Assembly (NCBI GenBank): GCA_938743325.2
Contig: OW568896.1
Span: forward strand, 310,001 to 374,000
Direction of reading: 5' to 3'
Source: Pycnococcus provasolii
Taxonomy: Eukaryota > Chlorophyta > Pseudoscourfieldiophyceae > Pseudoscourfieldiales > Pycnococcaceae
DNA: 64,000 nt
The translations under genes were made by a program, and so were the position numbers. Shown piece after piece: positions 19,201 through 27,990 of this stretch (positions are counted from its first letter, which is position 1; every line of letters begins with the position of its first letter). Below the pieces are notes generated by a model that had not been told where the DNA came from, made no database searches, and saw only the letters and a program-made list of their open reading frames with translations.

Positions 19201-19575
19201 GTGCTCAACCAGCAGCACCCAACCGCCGTGGTCGTTTCTGGATGGTCCCGCGCTGAAAAAGTAAGCGGCGGCGTTGATTCGGGCTACAGCATCTACGTGG
19301 ACATCGCGTTCCGCGATGGAACGAAGCTGTGGGGCTACGCCGTTCCCTTCGAAACTGGCACGCACGGGTGGCAATTCAAAGCTGGCGTAATCGATCCCGA
19401 CGTGCCCATAAAGTCCCTACAGGTGTTTTTGATGTTCCGTTGGCACAGTGGCAGCGTTTGGTGGGATGATATCGCTGTTTCGCTGCTGTCCGACGGCTTG
19501 TGCGACTACTCGGCGCTGGCTCTCGAGGGCCTTCACGCGAACGAAAATGAGGCGAATGCTGCAAAGGGAGAATAG
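16276..19575 (+). CDS. Fusion glycosyltransferase: GT4 domain + GT2 domain + C-terminal beta-sandwich
   Basis: A type II membrane protein, probably Golgi, with a hydrophobic segment near residues 35-55 (LIILCSFPLINLLLLL). Residues about 130-560 form a GT-B, GT4-like enzyme, with the E-x7-E signature in SLVENAPYTILE and the following GVPFIASAVGG loop. Residues about 593-830 form a GT-A, GT2-like enzyme, with VVDDGSTND, a metal-binding DDDN near residue 684 and the acceptor-side EDWELF near 776. Residues about 890-1080 look like a carbohydrate-binding jelly roll. Both catalytic domains keep their key acidic residues, so the chain could add two successive sugars. Sugar donors and acceptor are unknown. 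A TGTAA poly(A)-type signal lies about 50 bp after the stop. The start ATG at 16276 is the first in frame. Confidence 0.88.
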   Translation: MPLLPVTAVAAANASGKALGRWSFLPRNLQRSLTSPRTVMLIILCSFPLINLLLLLRTTMAPIGNVAPAYAGGGAGAGGAGAPRPTKAAAGYDGDANGDGTNVRDWPSLAKRVSSDPLFRTYQSFYNSGSQSWRIQRYGRVCFVSDAFLGLVVSSGTGTALTTWAEVLAANGFEVHLLYTQGSAAEAATVDFWMQYYGTRGITLTPLPKANVPYDVSKDVALSHRVYTWLKEQKPFDVVHFADTGGRAYFAATARRFGIALEHTPIVVHTHSPHLWYKTHSLQALDEVEDLVRDFLERESAAAADAVISPTNYMLSWMQNNRWGDKEEGMDNGRFLVQPNALPAWVHRRSRQVLEDLTILEIVFFGRLELRKGLVLFCDALDQLGREHAGSDMSRAAGASSRGSVAGDPLGGVSVTFLGKQPDTTSERLLMRGGVRAKVEEYIKQRSLKWRFRWQVLGDMDAQARMDYMHSGSRLAVMPSLVENAPYTILECLVAGVPFIASAVGGVRELIAPQDRDRLLVSPTPKAYAKRIREVLASGLRPGAVAVASGQTDEAFVVWHHQMLHRAREGRDVVNAKGAPVVAPPPPPNRPFMPLVSVCVVTFNNPTLLRQTLDSILASDYPNFEIIVVDDGSTNDDARRYLQELALSFPGRGWLPPHTQENRGPGAARNRAAMLARGEFLLFMDDDNIATKREISTFVDIAGRTGADVLTCANNYFYGVDPPAMDAQPSGRWVPLGPATTVGMFANMYGDTNAMIRKTVFESVGGFPEDFGYALEDWELFSRCVLSGHKLVTVPDPLYWYRLRDQSHSKVTGVQANSARTIRPYLSTVPRELHHILLFAQGMKGSNDHASLALKAEQNQVAELRKMLRALANSLHSLCREGKLPAESKNLLVNAAFHFPGKAENAGGSALGGNFISPGAHSAGSANTVMGWKSYGEGYIHDAGTGRIGYGSADSYALRMMNHDWRDSRGATQLVVLNQQHPTAVVVSGWSRAEKVSGGVDSGYSIYVDIAFRDGTKLWGYAVPFETGTHGWQFKAGVIDPDVPIKSLQVFLMFRWHSGSVWWDDIAVSLLSDGLCDYSALALEGLHANENEANAAKGE

Positions 19576-19700
19576 GCACGACTTCGTGCTTGATTTTGTT
19601 TCTCTCTCTTCCTCCTCCTCCTCCTCGTGTAAAATTTGATATCCTTTTCAGAAATTTAAAAAAATGTTTTGCTACAGCTACTACTCAGACCATTCACCTC

Positions 19701-22220
19701 TCAGTTGGTTGCCGTCGTTGCGTTCGTCCACAGATACACCTCGTAGTTCTCATCAATCACGTCCATGAGTGGTATGAATCGCACATCCGGCTTGCCACCA
19801 GCTTGCTTAGCGGAAACCGTCAGTGGCTCTCCCGGCACGCTTGTCACCGTCATCCACTCGTCGGGCTTGGCTGCGTCGCCAAGAGGATCAATCTGGTCAC
19901 CTCCTGTTCCAAGCTTCGCTAGCACGAGCGGCCCGTATCGGAACGCGCGGTAGTTGGCGTGCACGTCCGGCCTAGAATCCTCCACACTCACCGCGACGAA
20001 GTGCGGTGGAAGCGATAGCTGGATCGTGTCGCCATCCTCCCACACGCGATCGATGGTCGCAAATTCACCGGGAGTTGGCGGAGGCTGCACGTGACCAGAA
20101 ACAAGCAGGCGGTTGCGGCCGGTGTCGTCCGCCCAAGAGGGTATGCGAACGTGAATGCGAAGACGCAAAATGCCGGGGAGAGACAGCTTGGCGCTGGCTG
20201 TCACACCACTCGGCGCGGGATAAGGTTCAGTCGCCGATGCGGAGAAAGAACCCCCCTCCGTCGGCCAATTCACCGTCGCGCTCGCGTACGGATTCCAGAA
20301 GAGTTCGGGTACGCCATCGTCCTCGCCAGCGCGGTGAAAGAAAAGCGTGTCGCCAAGCTTGCTGAATGACTCGGTGAGCGATGCCCAGCAGCAGACGAAT
20401 CCGTAGTCAGATGCTCCCCACGCCTTCTGCAAGTTCGATCCGCCGAGTGGGTTCATGTAAATGTACCGAGTCATAGGCTTACCTGTTGTTGGTGACACCC
20501 ACGTGCGATCCTGATTCCCCACGATGCCGTTGAAGAACGCGAGCTCGTAAAAGTCCATCAAATCCGCCTGGGCAAGTGGGTCCCACCGCCACATGCGGCG
20601 AGCGAGCTTCAGCACATTGTACTGTGTGCACGACTCCTCCGTCGCAGCGCCATTCGAGCCAAGAAGCTGGTCCGCGGTAGCGTCCGCAGGTCCCCAATGC
20701 TCCGCGGCATTGCTACCTCCCGTGGCAAAGCTGTGGTTCGCGCGCAGCACATCCAGGAAGAAGCGCGCGATGCGCCGATCCGTGTCGTTGCCCGTGACCT
20801 CGAATCCCGCTGCGTTACCAATCACCTCCGGAATGTGCGTGTTCGCGTGATTGTACGCGAGGTCGTCCACGCCCGAGGCTAGAGGCTGGCTCCAAGAGAA
20901 GTGGTCGAACAGCCTCGCAGCTGTAATCAGCCAGTCGTTGGCTCCGTCGTCGTCTCCTCCCGGCGCAGCGACGTAAAGATTGTACAGCACCTCGTTCATT
21001 CCCCCCCACTCGGTGTTGAGCACGTTCTGCCAAAGAGCTTGCCCTCCAATCTGCAGGGCATTGAGGGCGTATCGGTACGACCAGTGCGCGAGGCTGAGCG
21101 CCATTTCGAGCGCCTTTGGGTGATGGGCAAGATTGTGCTGATCGAGCAGGCCAGCGAGCAGCTTGTGCGTGGTGTAGAATGGCACCGAGTACACAGCCAT
21201 TTTGGGGTACGGCAGCGTGCCATTCAGATACTTCCACGCGACGATGTCGTATGGGAATAGGTATCCGCGCTCCGATGGATATCGCGTCGCCCACGCGCTC
21301 ATGCAAGCGTCGAATGCGGCGATGAGACGGTTTGCTTTAGCCTGCACGTCCGTGTTGCCCGTTGCGTTATAGAGCATCGCCGTGGCGCTGAGGAAATGCC
21401 CTTGATAGTGTCCGTAGTATCCGCCAAGTGACATTTCGCCAGGAAGCGGGTTGCACGTCGGCTTGGCCGCAGACGCCGGCGCACCAGGCGATGGGCAATT
21501 TCCATTCGGCGGCGTCGGAACGAACTTGCTGGCGTCGGTTTTGAAGTGGCAGGTCACGTTCGTCTGCTGCAGTGCAGCCTGCGCCGCAGGGCTAGCGTGG
21601 CTTGTTGTTCCGTATTGTATTGTTGAGGCGGCATAAATGGGTGTGCGAAAGCACAGCGCGGCGCAGTTTGGCAGTTTGCTGCACACGGCTGCGCATGCAT
21701 CGACACCTGATAAATCTTGCGGCGGCGTCGCGTCGTCCCCCTCGGGCAGATATCCAAACTGTCGCGTGTATGACCCGTTGGTTTGTTTCATGAGCGTCGT
21801 CCACCCTCCGTCCGTGCTCGAGCACGACGTCAAGTTGGCGGCACTCGTGAAGTCGCACGCGAGCTGGGTGTCGTCGAGCGTGAGGACGTAGTTGATGTTG
21901 GATTGGGTGGCGTTCGCGAAGAGCGACGTGCTCTTAAACTTGATGGAGCTGAGTGCGAACGGCTGAGCCGGAGCTGAGGGACCATCTCCCGAGATGCGGG
22001 ACCCATCCACAGAGATCGAGTTAGAACTGCCACTGTGGAGGTTACCCTCCTTAAGGGTAGCTCTTAAGGGTGTTGTGCTACGCCTTGCTTCTACTATTGC
22101 AGTAGCAGGTAGCACAACATGAAGTGCATTATAAAAAGACAAAAAAAGGCAATAACGCACAATAATCATGTCGACGTTGACATGACATGACGCGGCATGA
22201 CGGCGTAATACCTTCGGCAT
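19701..22220 (-). CDS. GH127-type beta-L-arabinofuranosidase (DUF1680 family), secreted
   Basis: A retaining glycosidase that releases non-reducing-end beta-L-arabinofuranose, as found on hydroxyproline-linked arabino-oligosaccharides of extensins. With the start at 22220, the zinc/nucleophile cluster is visible: E529-x-C531 (ESCTQYN) and the adjacent C610-C611 (FVCCWAS). This matches the Glu/Cys3 arrangement known for family GH127. The (alpha/alpha)6 barrel begins around LGGYYGHYQGHFLSA, and the C-terminal beta domains follow. The N-terminus contains a hydrophobic signal; an ATG at 22169 (MIIVRYCLFLSF) would give a cleaner signal peptide and may be the true start. The Cys-rich insert near residues 145-260 (PNCAALC, repeated Cys) resembles a PAN/apple-type module. 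In a genome that makes Pro-rich stalks, wall-glycoprotein turnover is a plausible role. Confidence 0.88.
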   Translation of the reverse strand: MPKVLRRHAASCHVNVDMIIVRYCLFLSFYNALHVVLPATAIVEARRSTTPLRATLKEGNLHSGSSNSISVDGSRISGDGPSAPAQPFALSSIKFKSTSLFANATQSNINYVLTLDDTQLACDFTSAANLTSCSSTDGGWTTLMKQTNGSYTRQFGYLPEGDDATPPQDLSGVDACAAVCSKLPNCAALCFRTPIYAASTIQYGTTSHASPAAQAALQQTNVTCHFKTDASKFVPTPPNGNCPSPGAPASAAKPTCNPLPGEMSLGGYYGHYQGHFLSATAMLYNATGNTDVQAKANRLIAAFDACMSAWATRYPSERGYLFPYDIVAWKYLNGTLPYPKMAVYSVPFYTTHKLLAGLLDQHNLAHHPKALEMALSLAHWSYRYALNALQIGGQALWQNVLNTEWGGMNEVLYNLYVAAPGGDDDGANDWLITAARLFDHFSWSQPLASGVDDLAYNHANTHIPEVIGNAAGFEVTGNDTDRRIARFFLDVLRANHSFATGGSNAAEHWGPADATADQLLGSNGAATEESCTQYNVLKLARRMWRWDPLAQADLMDFYELAFFNGIVGNQDRTWVSPTTGKPMTRYIYMNPLGGSNLQKAWGASDYGFVCCWASLTESFSKLGDTLFFHRAGEDDGVPELFWNPYASATVNWPTEGGSFSASATEPYPAPSGVTASAKLSLPGILRLRIHVRIPSWADDTGRNRLLVSGHVQPPPTPGEFATIDRVWEDGDTIQLSLPPHFVAVSVEDSRPDVHANYRAFRYGPLVLAKLGTGGDQIDPLGDAAKPDEWMTVTSVPGEPLTVSAKQAGGKPDVRFIPLMDVIDENYEVYLWTNATTATN

Positions 22221-22514
22221 GGTGCCCAAACACAAGTTATTACAAGACGACAGGACGACGTGGCAAGAAAAGGGAAGAATAGGTCGGTGAGAATAGGTCG
22301 GTGAGAAGTAGGGGTTTCCCCAAAAAAACGGATTCTTTTTTTAAGAATTTTTTCCTTACAAACCCCTACTTCGAATCTTTTCCCCACCCTTCTGCTCGGC
22401 CCCTCTGACTTCTGAGGGAGTGCGTCAACTCCCTCCCCCCTCGTATTCATTTGTCATATTTGACGTGGCGTCTGCAGTCCGTCGGCGTCCAGCTGTCCCG
22501 TGCTTTAGCACTGC
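22221..22514. promoter_or_regulatory. Divergent promoter region between arabinofuranosidase and kinase genes
   Basis: A 294-bp head-to-head spacer. It carries a tandem duplication of AATAGGTCGGTGAG (22278-22291 and 22292-22305) and directly after it a 68-bp hairpin (separate entry). No clear TATA box is visible for either gene. Confidence 0.5.
22305..22372. repeat. 68-bp nested hairpin with perfect 13-bp outer arms
   Basis: Outer arms GAAGTAGGGGTTT (22305-22317) and AAACCCCTACTTC (22360-22372) are exact reverse complements. Inside, an A-run and ATTCTT pair with AAGAAT and a T-run. The result is one long stem with small bulges. It could be a tiny MITE, an RNA hairpin, or a cruciform in the shared promoter. 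Confidence 0.8.
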
Positions 22515-24488
22515 ATGGCGACGACTCCAGTCATGTCTTCTTCTTCAGCCTCAGGTAGTCTTTGGTCTTATTTGGACTCTGCAATCTCCCCTATTAAGCA
22601 TACGCTGGAGGGATTATCTGTAGGGATTACGAGTGATGCTGATGCTGAGGCTGAGGCTCATGGTGGTGATGGGCCTGAAATATATCATGAAAATGGGGAA
22701 TATAATTCCGCATCATCCTCGTTTCATTTGAGGGAGGCGGGTGAGGATGAGGATGAGGCTCACGGTTTGCTCAATGACCACTCACTTCTCAGAGAAGGGA
22801 AGGGGTCGGAGGCGCGGGAGCTTGGAGACGACAAGCTTGCTAATGACTCGTCGGCGTCTCAACTTGTGGTTGAAGAAGAGGACGACGACAAATCGACGCG
22901 TGCTTCTCCTCGTGAACAGCATGCAACTCACGAGGTTCCTGATGATGCACAGCTTCACGAGGAAAGCCGCCTTGGTGTCGTCTCGGACTCTGAGCCAGCA
23001 CCTCATGAAAGCGAGCCAGCACCAACGCCGACGACGACGCTCGCGCAGGCGTGGGCCAACCTCGGACCGCTGGCGTCCACCAGCAAGCGCGTGACGCTCT
23101 CGCCGTCGCCCTCAGACGCGGACTCGACGCCACGCGCACGCGCGCACGCGCGATGGGCGCGCGCGTGGGACGCCTCGCGAGCGCTCATCAGGAGAGGCAA
23201 GCACGGCGACAAGGTGGGAGCGCCAAAGCGCGTTGCAGAGCAAGCGGCAAGAACGTCGCAAAGAACGCTGAGCGCGGAGGACGTGATTGCTGACACCCTG
23301 CGCATGATGCCCGTTCAGCCAGACCGAATCACCAACGTGGACGGACCCGTCCTCGAGCTGAGCCGTGTCGACGACACGAGCAACGCCGTCGACGTTACCA
23401 TAAAGCACAGCTTTCGCGCGCACTTTGACGCGCGCACTTTGCCGAAGAACACGATGTGGGCACTGCCGCCAACTCCCGACGGCAGTGCGCCGCCGAGCTT
23501 TTCCGCCCTGCTTCTCGAGGGTCCTCGCGGAGATGTCGATGAAGATAGCAGCGGCAGCATGCTTACCACGCACGCAGGCACCAACGACGACGACGCGCGT
23601 GCGCACGACCTCATGTTCTCGCCGGAGTTTGCGCATCTGCGCATCGACTCGGAGTCTATCTCGTACACGCGTGATTGCATCGGTCCGCACAATAGGCTAG
23701 GCATCGGTGGGTACGGAGAAGTGTACAAGGGAGTCTGGCGGGGAACGCCGGTGGCGGTGAAGCGCCTCTTCGACCAGCGCGGTGCCGGGCAGGAAGTGTT
23801 CGCGTCAGAGGTGAGCATCCTGTCACGCCTGCGACATCCACGCGTCGTGCTGTGGATGGGTGTGATTGTCGAACCGCAGAACCTCTCCATCGTTATGGAG
23901 TATATGGACAGAGGCAGCTTGGCAGATGTCGTGCACAAGATGGCTCCAGATGGCAGGACGTTCGCCAATCGCCTGACGACGGCCATGAAGATGTCGTGGG
24001 CTCACGACATCGTCGAAGGCATGGCCTATCTGCACGGCCAGCACATCGTTCACCGCGACCTGACGTCGAACAACGTGCTGATGAACAAAAAAGGACAGGC
24101 AAAGATCACCGACTTTGGTCTCAGCAAGGTGAAGAATAGCAGACACTCCAACGGCACGTCGTCTGCCAAAAAGCACGGCGCAGCCTACTACTGCGCGCCG
24201 GAGGCTCTTCGCAACGATCCCTACGACTATCCGTGCGATGTGTTTTCGTTTGGCGTGATCCTTTGGGAACTCATGCACCGCCAGCGCCCCTTCGACGGAG
24301 TTGACATCTATCCGTTCATCGCGAGCGTTCAGCGGGAAGGTACCCGCTACATCAGGAGTACGCTCGAATGGAACGAGGCGGCTATCGTCGGCGTTCCGCA
24401 AGTCAAAGACATCGCCCTCCGGTGCTGGCTCGAAACGCCTAGGGATCGCCCGGCCTTCCAAGAGCTCGTTGGCGAACTTGTACTTTAA
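22515..24488 (+). CDS. TKL/Raf-like protein kinase with long disordered N-terminus
   Basis: Residues 1-390 are low-complexity, acidic then Arg/Ala-rich, with no recognised domain. Residues about 395-657 are a complete kinase domain: Gly-loop GIGGYGEV (396-403), lysine K416 in VAVK, HRDLTSNN with D515, DFG at D533, APE at 561-563. The HRDLxSxN pattern, the Val-Leu-Trp-Met-Gly motif and the short N-lobe place it with plant and algal Raf-like/TKL Ser/Thr kinases. All catalytic residues are present, so it should be active. The chain ends just after subdomain XI with no tail. Pathway and substrates are unknown. A TGTAA signal lies about 35 bp downstream of the stop. The start is the first ATG in frame. 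Confidence 0.9.
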   Translation: MATTPVMSSSSASGSLWSYLDSAISPIKHTLEGLSVGITSDADAEAEAHGGDGPEIYHENGEYNSASSSFHLREAGEDEDEAHGLLNDHSLLREGKGSEARELGDDKLANDSSASQLVVEEEDDDKSTRASPREQHATHEVPDDAQLHEESRLGVVSDSEPAPHESEPAPTPTTTLAQAWANLGPLASTSKRVTLSPSPSDADSTPRARAHARWARAWDASRALIRRGKHGDKVGAPKRVAEQAARTSQRTLSAEDVIADTLRMMPVQPDRITNVDGPVLELSRVDDTSNAVDVTIKHSFRAHFDARTLPKNTMWALPPTPDGSAPPSFSALLLEGPRGDVDEDSSGSMLTTHAGTNDDDARAHDLMFSPEFAHLRIDSESISYTRDCIGPHNRLGIGGYGEVYKGVWRGTPVAVKRLFDQRGAGQEVFASEVSILSRLRHPRVVLWMGVIVEPQNLSIVMEYMDRGSLADVVHKMAPDGRTFANRLTTAMKMSWAHDIVEGMAYLHGQHIVHRDLTSNNVLMNKKGQAKITDFGLSKVKNSRHSNGTSSAKKHGAAYYCAPEALRNDPYDYPCDVFSFGVILWELMHRQRPFDGVDIYPFIASVQREGTRYIRSTLEWNEAAIVGVPQVKDIALRCWLETPRDRPAFQELVGELVL

Positions 24489-24539
24489 GTCAAAGCAACA
24501 GTGTATTATTTTGATAATTTTTTTGTAACAGGTCTTTGT

Positions 24540-24701
24540 TTACACGTCGACGCGTCCGAATGTACCTGCCACACCCTCGGGAAGCACCACCTCGCCGCCG
24601 TACAAGCCGCCCCAACACGCGATTGTGCCATCACGTCGCATAGCCAGCGATTGATACTCAGAAGGAAGCTTTGGATCTGGTCTGGTCCACTCATTACAGT
24701 A
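24540..24701 (-). pseudogene. Remnant of an RCC1-repeat gene (last repeat and stop only)
   Basis: In one minus-strand frame about 53 codons are readable, containing SLAMRRDGTIACWGG and PEGVAGTFG, before a stop at 24540-24542. This is one RCC1-type blade of the same cWGxN/PEGV kind as the multi-repeat gene at the right end of the window. The frame closes upstream within a few codons and no further repeats are seen, so this is a 5'-truncated piece or a last exon whose remainder is gone. A fossil retroelement lies about 300 bp upstream, which could explain the loss of the rest. Confidence 0.6.
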
Positions 24702-25008
24702 CGTTCAAGGACGCATCCCCCCGGTGGGGAGAAATTCGAAGGTTGGCCTTTTCATTCGCTTCCAAGGCGCTTCTCGATCCCAAAGGAACCCCTCTGCCAA
24801 TCCCGTCCTTTGGATTGTGTACAACTGTGCGACGACTTGAAAAGTAGTAACTGCAACGAGTCTTACACGAGATGTGTAATTACAGGTGGGGGCGCCCAAC
24901 GACGAACGAATCGTTGGCAGGAGGTTGTCGTCGCGGTCGACTTCTCCATTTCCCCATGCCTGGCAGGAACGGCAAAGCCGAGCGTGCCAGACACAGAGAG
25001 GGAGAACC

Positions 25009-27147
25009 TCAAGGTGTATCTGCGGCGGCGTAGTAAGAGGGTGGGATGGGTGGGAGTTTCGCGGTTATGCGCGTCGCACCCAGTTCACGCAGTATGGCGT
25101 AGTCTCCAGCCAGGCCAGGATCATCCGGGTCACCTCTGCTCGGAATGTCAGCGATGTTTGCATCCGAGTCCAACCACTCGAACCAGACTTGTCTGTGCAA
25201 GTGGTCGAGATGCAGTTGGTTCACAATGTCCGCGACGTGAAGCTGTGAGGCGTAGCCTTTGGCTACCCATGCAAAAGCCACCTGCGAGTCGATGAAGTGG
25301 ACGATGACGCGGTCAGGCGGCAGCAGATGCGCGAACGTATAGTACGCTGCTGCCGCAGCAAGCAGTTCGAGTACTTCGATCCGTAAGTGCAGCAGCTCTG
25401 GTACTGCCAGCGAAAAGTACCATGTCAGCTCCCCAACAAGCAGCACGCCTCCGACGCCGTAAGACGTCGACGCGTCAGCGTAGATCCGTACGACGCGAGC
25501 CTCTCCCTCGTTTCCGACGAAGACGTGCGCCTTCGGCGGCAGCGTCGGCAGCAGTTCTTGCAGGTAGCGAAGGCTGATGTCGAGCGCTTCAGTGTAGCGA
25601 CACTCACCAGAAGATATAGCAGCCCGGAGTGGCGACAGCGGTGCACGCCCGAGGCGTCCGTGCGTTGCTTCAAGCAGGAATCTGGTTTTGCCTTCGAGGA
25701 CTTGAATGTCCATCACTGTGATGGTTCGTCGTGCGCGTATTGCGGCGATGATATCGAGCGTAGCCTCGAGTCGTCCAGGTGTTGCGGAGAAAGTCACTCC
25801 CTGTGGCGTCACGTCTGCATGGACTCCGAGGAAGTTTTGCGACGTCGATGCACCTGAGTGCTTGGCTGACTTGAACCCCATTCCGCATGCCTTGAACACG
25901 GCATCTGTGGTGCGCTGTGCCGTGCCCTTTCCCTCAGCTGTGTCTGCGATGTTGACGTCATCGTAGTAGTGCGTTGCCGGGCACAGCATTGCAGCATTAG
26001 CAAAATACGTCATCAGCGCCATGGGTCGGTTAAACTGTATGACCGACGCCTTCAGCCCCATCGGCAGCCCGTACGTATCGCGGAAGACTGCTGCATCGGT
26101 GGCTGGTTCGTAGTAGCAGATGACGGTTGCTTCGGGCTGTGCAGTCGGCACCTTGCGGTAGGCTGCCTCAACGTCGTCCGTACCTGAGGTGATGGCTCCT
26201 CGGTATCCGCTGTCGTGCGCACTCTGCGCGACGCCTGCGATCCAAGTGTACGAGGGCAGGGAAATCGTCTCATACATCCGCGTAACGTCGTTGGTTCCGG
26301 AATCCTTCCCATCGTCGATGGCTCGCACTTTTGATCCTTGCGTAATCCCGAATCGACGCAATGGTCTAAGCATTCCGCAGTACTTGGCCATAGCAGCTGT
26401 CGTCGTCATCTTCGGCCCTAGCCAACCGGAAGCAGCCTCCTCGTCTGTTTTAGCGACGACGACGTTCGCCTCCTCAGTCGCCGAACGTCCGCGACGAACG
26501 ACACTGTCTGCGAGTCGTCTGGTGTACCAACGTTCGTCGAGTGCTGTTCCCCAGAGTCTTTCAGCGTTGACTCCCGGCTGAGCCGCAAGCTCATCAGGTG
26601 GATAACACCTGAATAATCCAGAGTCGCTGATGTCTCCTGCGCACTGGAAGCCTTCGAGGAAGGCATATGCGACCTTCGCGTCAGGCCACGCCGTGGCGTC
26701 TGCCATGGCTGCCAGGAGCGCGATATGCATGCCCGAGGCGACCCTCTGCGCTGTCCAGAACACTGGTATGCGTTCACGAATGTCAGCTGTCACAGGCGCC
26801 AGCAGTTTCTTTATGCGGGTGAGCTCTTTCAGCCGATTGTCTCTCTCAGCCCTTATGTTGGCGCCGAGGGCTACCGTCCGTGCCATTGCATAGCAAGTCT
26901 CTGGCCTGATAGCGTCAACCATGCTGGGGATGACGCTGCTCTTCGTCAGCAGTGCCGAACGTGCGATGTGCTGCGACTTGGTGAGCCCTCTCTCGATGAG
27001 CACCACGAGCGTCCCATCAGCCGAGCGTCGTGCTCTCAGGTCGCCGAGTCTCCCGCTGCTACTCCGCTCCGGGCGCTGGTATCGTGGCGCATTCGCGACC
27101 AGCGCTCTCAGCTTTCCTACCGCCGAGCGAAGTAGACGAGGCAGCAA
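25009..27147 (-). mobile_element. Reverse transcriptase-RNase H part of the retroelement
   Basis: The reverse transcriptase core shows a TDDVEAAYRKVP block, GLPMGLKASV, the catalytic YYDDVN box and a FLGVHADVTPQG block. RNase H follows, with YADAS, an Ile-Glu-Val-Leu-Glu helix, FIDSQVAFAW and the closing NIADIPSRGD motif. The ADIPSR ending is typical of the RNase H of DIRS elements and their relatives. Its codon use resembles the host. Listed as a part of the fossil element, not as a host gene. Confidence 0.8.
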
Positions 27148-27982
27148 AGCGCTCCAACCTCGCCAGAATACCGAGGCTCATGACGCACGGCGCCGAAGAC
27201 GACGGGCGTTGCGTAGGGCGAAGGTTGTGCAGTAACGAACAATCAAGCGGAAAGTCGAACCCACCATGCGTGGTGAGCCAGGTCAGGCCACGCTGGAGGG
27301 TGAGCAGCGACGTAGCGCGCGTTACGCCACGCTGACGCCGATCAAAGAGCGCACGCGTAGCGAGCCCGCTCAGAGATGGCGAGATGCGCGTGTGCGAAGC
27401 AGCAGCAGCGTCATGCAGATCACGCAGAGTAGTAGCGACAGGTCCGAGCGTAGACGGGCCGAAGCGGACAAGAATCTGGAGGACGAGGTAGGCGACGTGA
27501 GCAGGATCAGCACGAAAGCATTCAGCGAGGGAAGAGCCCAGCATGCGCGCGATGGCTTCATCAGGAAGCAGCGGAAGCAAGCGCGCCGCATCACGGAGGC
27601 GATCACGGCATTGAAGATCGGCAAGAGTAAGAATCGACGATGCAGTAGGAACAGGGGAAAGACGAGCAACAGCAGAAGGAATGAAGGAAGCCCAGGAGTT
27701 GGACGGGTAACGGGCGGACGACGAGGCAGGAGGAGGAAGATAAAGGGAAGAGTTGAGCGGCGCGACGGGTGGTGGAGCGACTGGAATGGAAGGGAAGACA
27801 GCGGCGCGGCGAGGCGGTGCATCGTCAATGGCACGAGCAGCAGCCGTCGCGGCATGCAAAAGCATGGTGTTTTCAGGTCGTAGCTTGTCGTCACGCAGTT
27901 GGTGACTAGCATCAACGTCAAGAATGACTCCGGGGCTGGCTGCGTGTAGGGTTCGTATCAATCCAATCCTTGGGGTTCCCAA
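27059..27982 (-). mobile_element. Upstream frame of the retroelement (Gag-like or recombinase-related)
   Basis: About 300 codons: a Pro/Ala/Ser-rich first half, then a helical second half (blocks LRDAARLLPLLPDEA and RATSLLTLQRGLTWL). The helical part is loosely similar to the core-binding domain of tyrosine recombinases, but no catalytic Arg/His/Tyr box is seen, so Gag-like is equally possible. It overlaps the RT frame by 89 bp. Confidence 0.4.
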
Positions 27983-27990
27983 TTGTACTT

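Larger units (their letters stand above)
25009..27982 (-). mobile_element. Fossil retroelement, DIRS/tyrosine-recombinase type (candidate)
   Basis: A minus-strand retroelement with an upstream Pro/Ala-rich frame and a reverse transcriptase-RNase H frame (entries below). No retroviral-type integrase or protease is seen. The RT and RNase H signatures and the algal host suggest the DIRS order, known in Volvox as Kangaroo. The two frames overlap slightly, an arrangement common in that group. The frames look largely whole, which suggests a fairly young insertion. The outer ends are not defined: no long terminal repeats are evident, and a small inverted repeat (CCAACGA/TCGTTGG near 24896-24917) sits past the RT end. 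The right end abuts the start of the START-domain gene. Confidence 0.65.
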
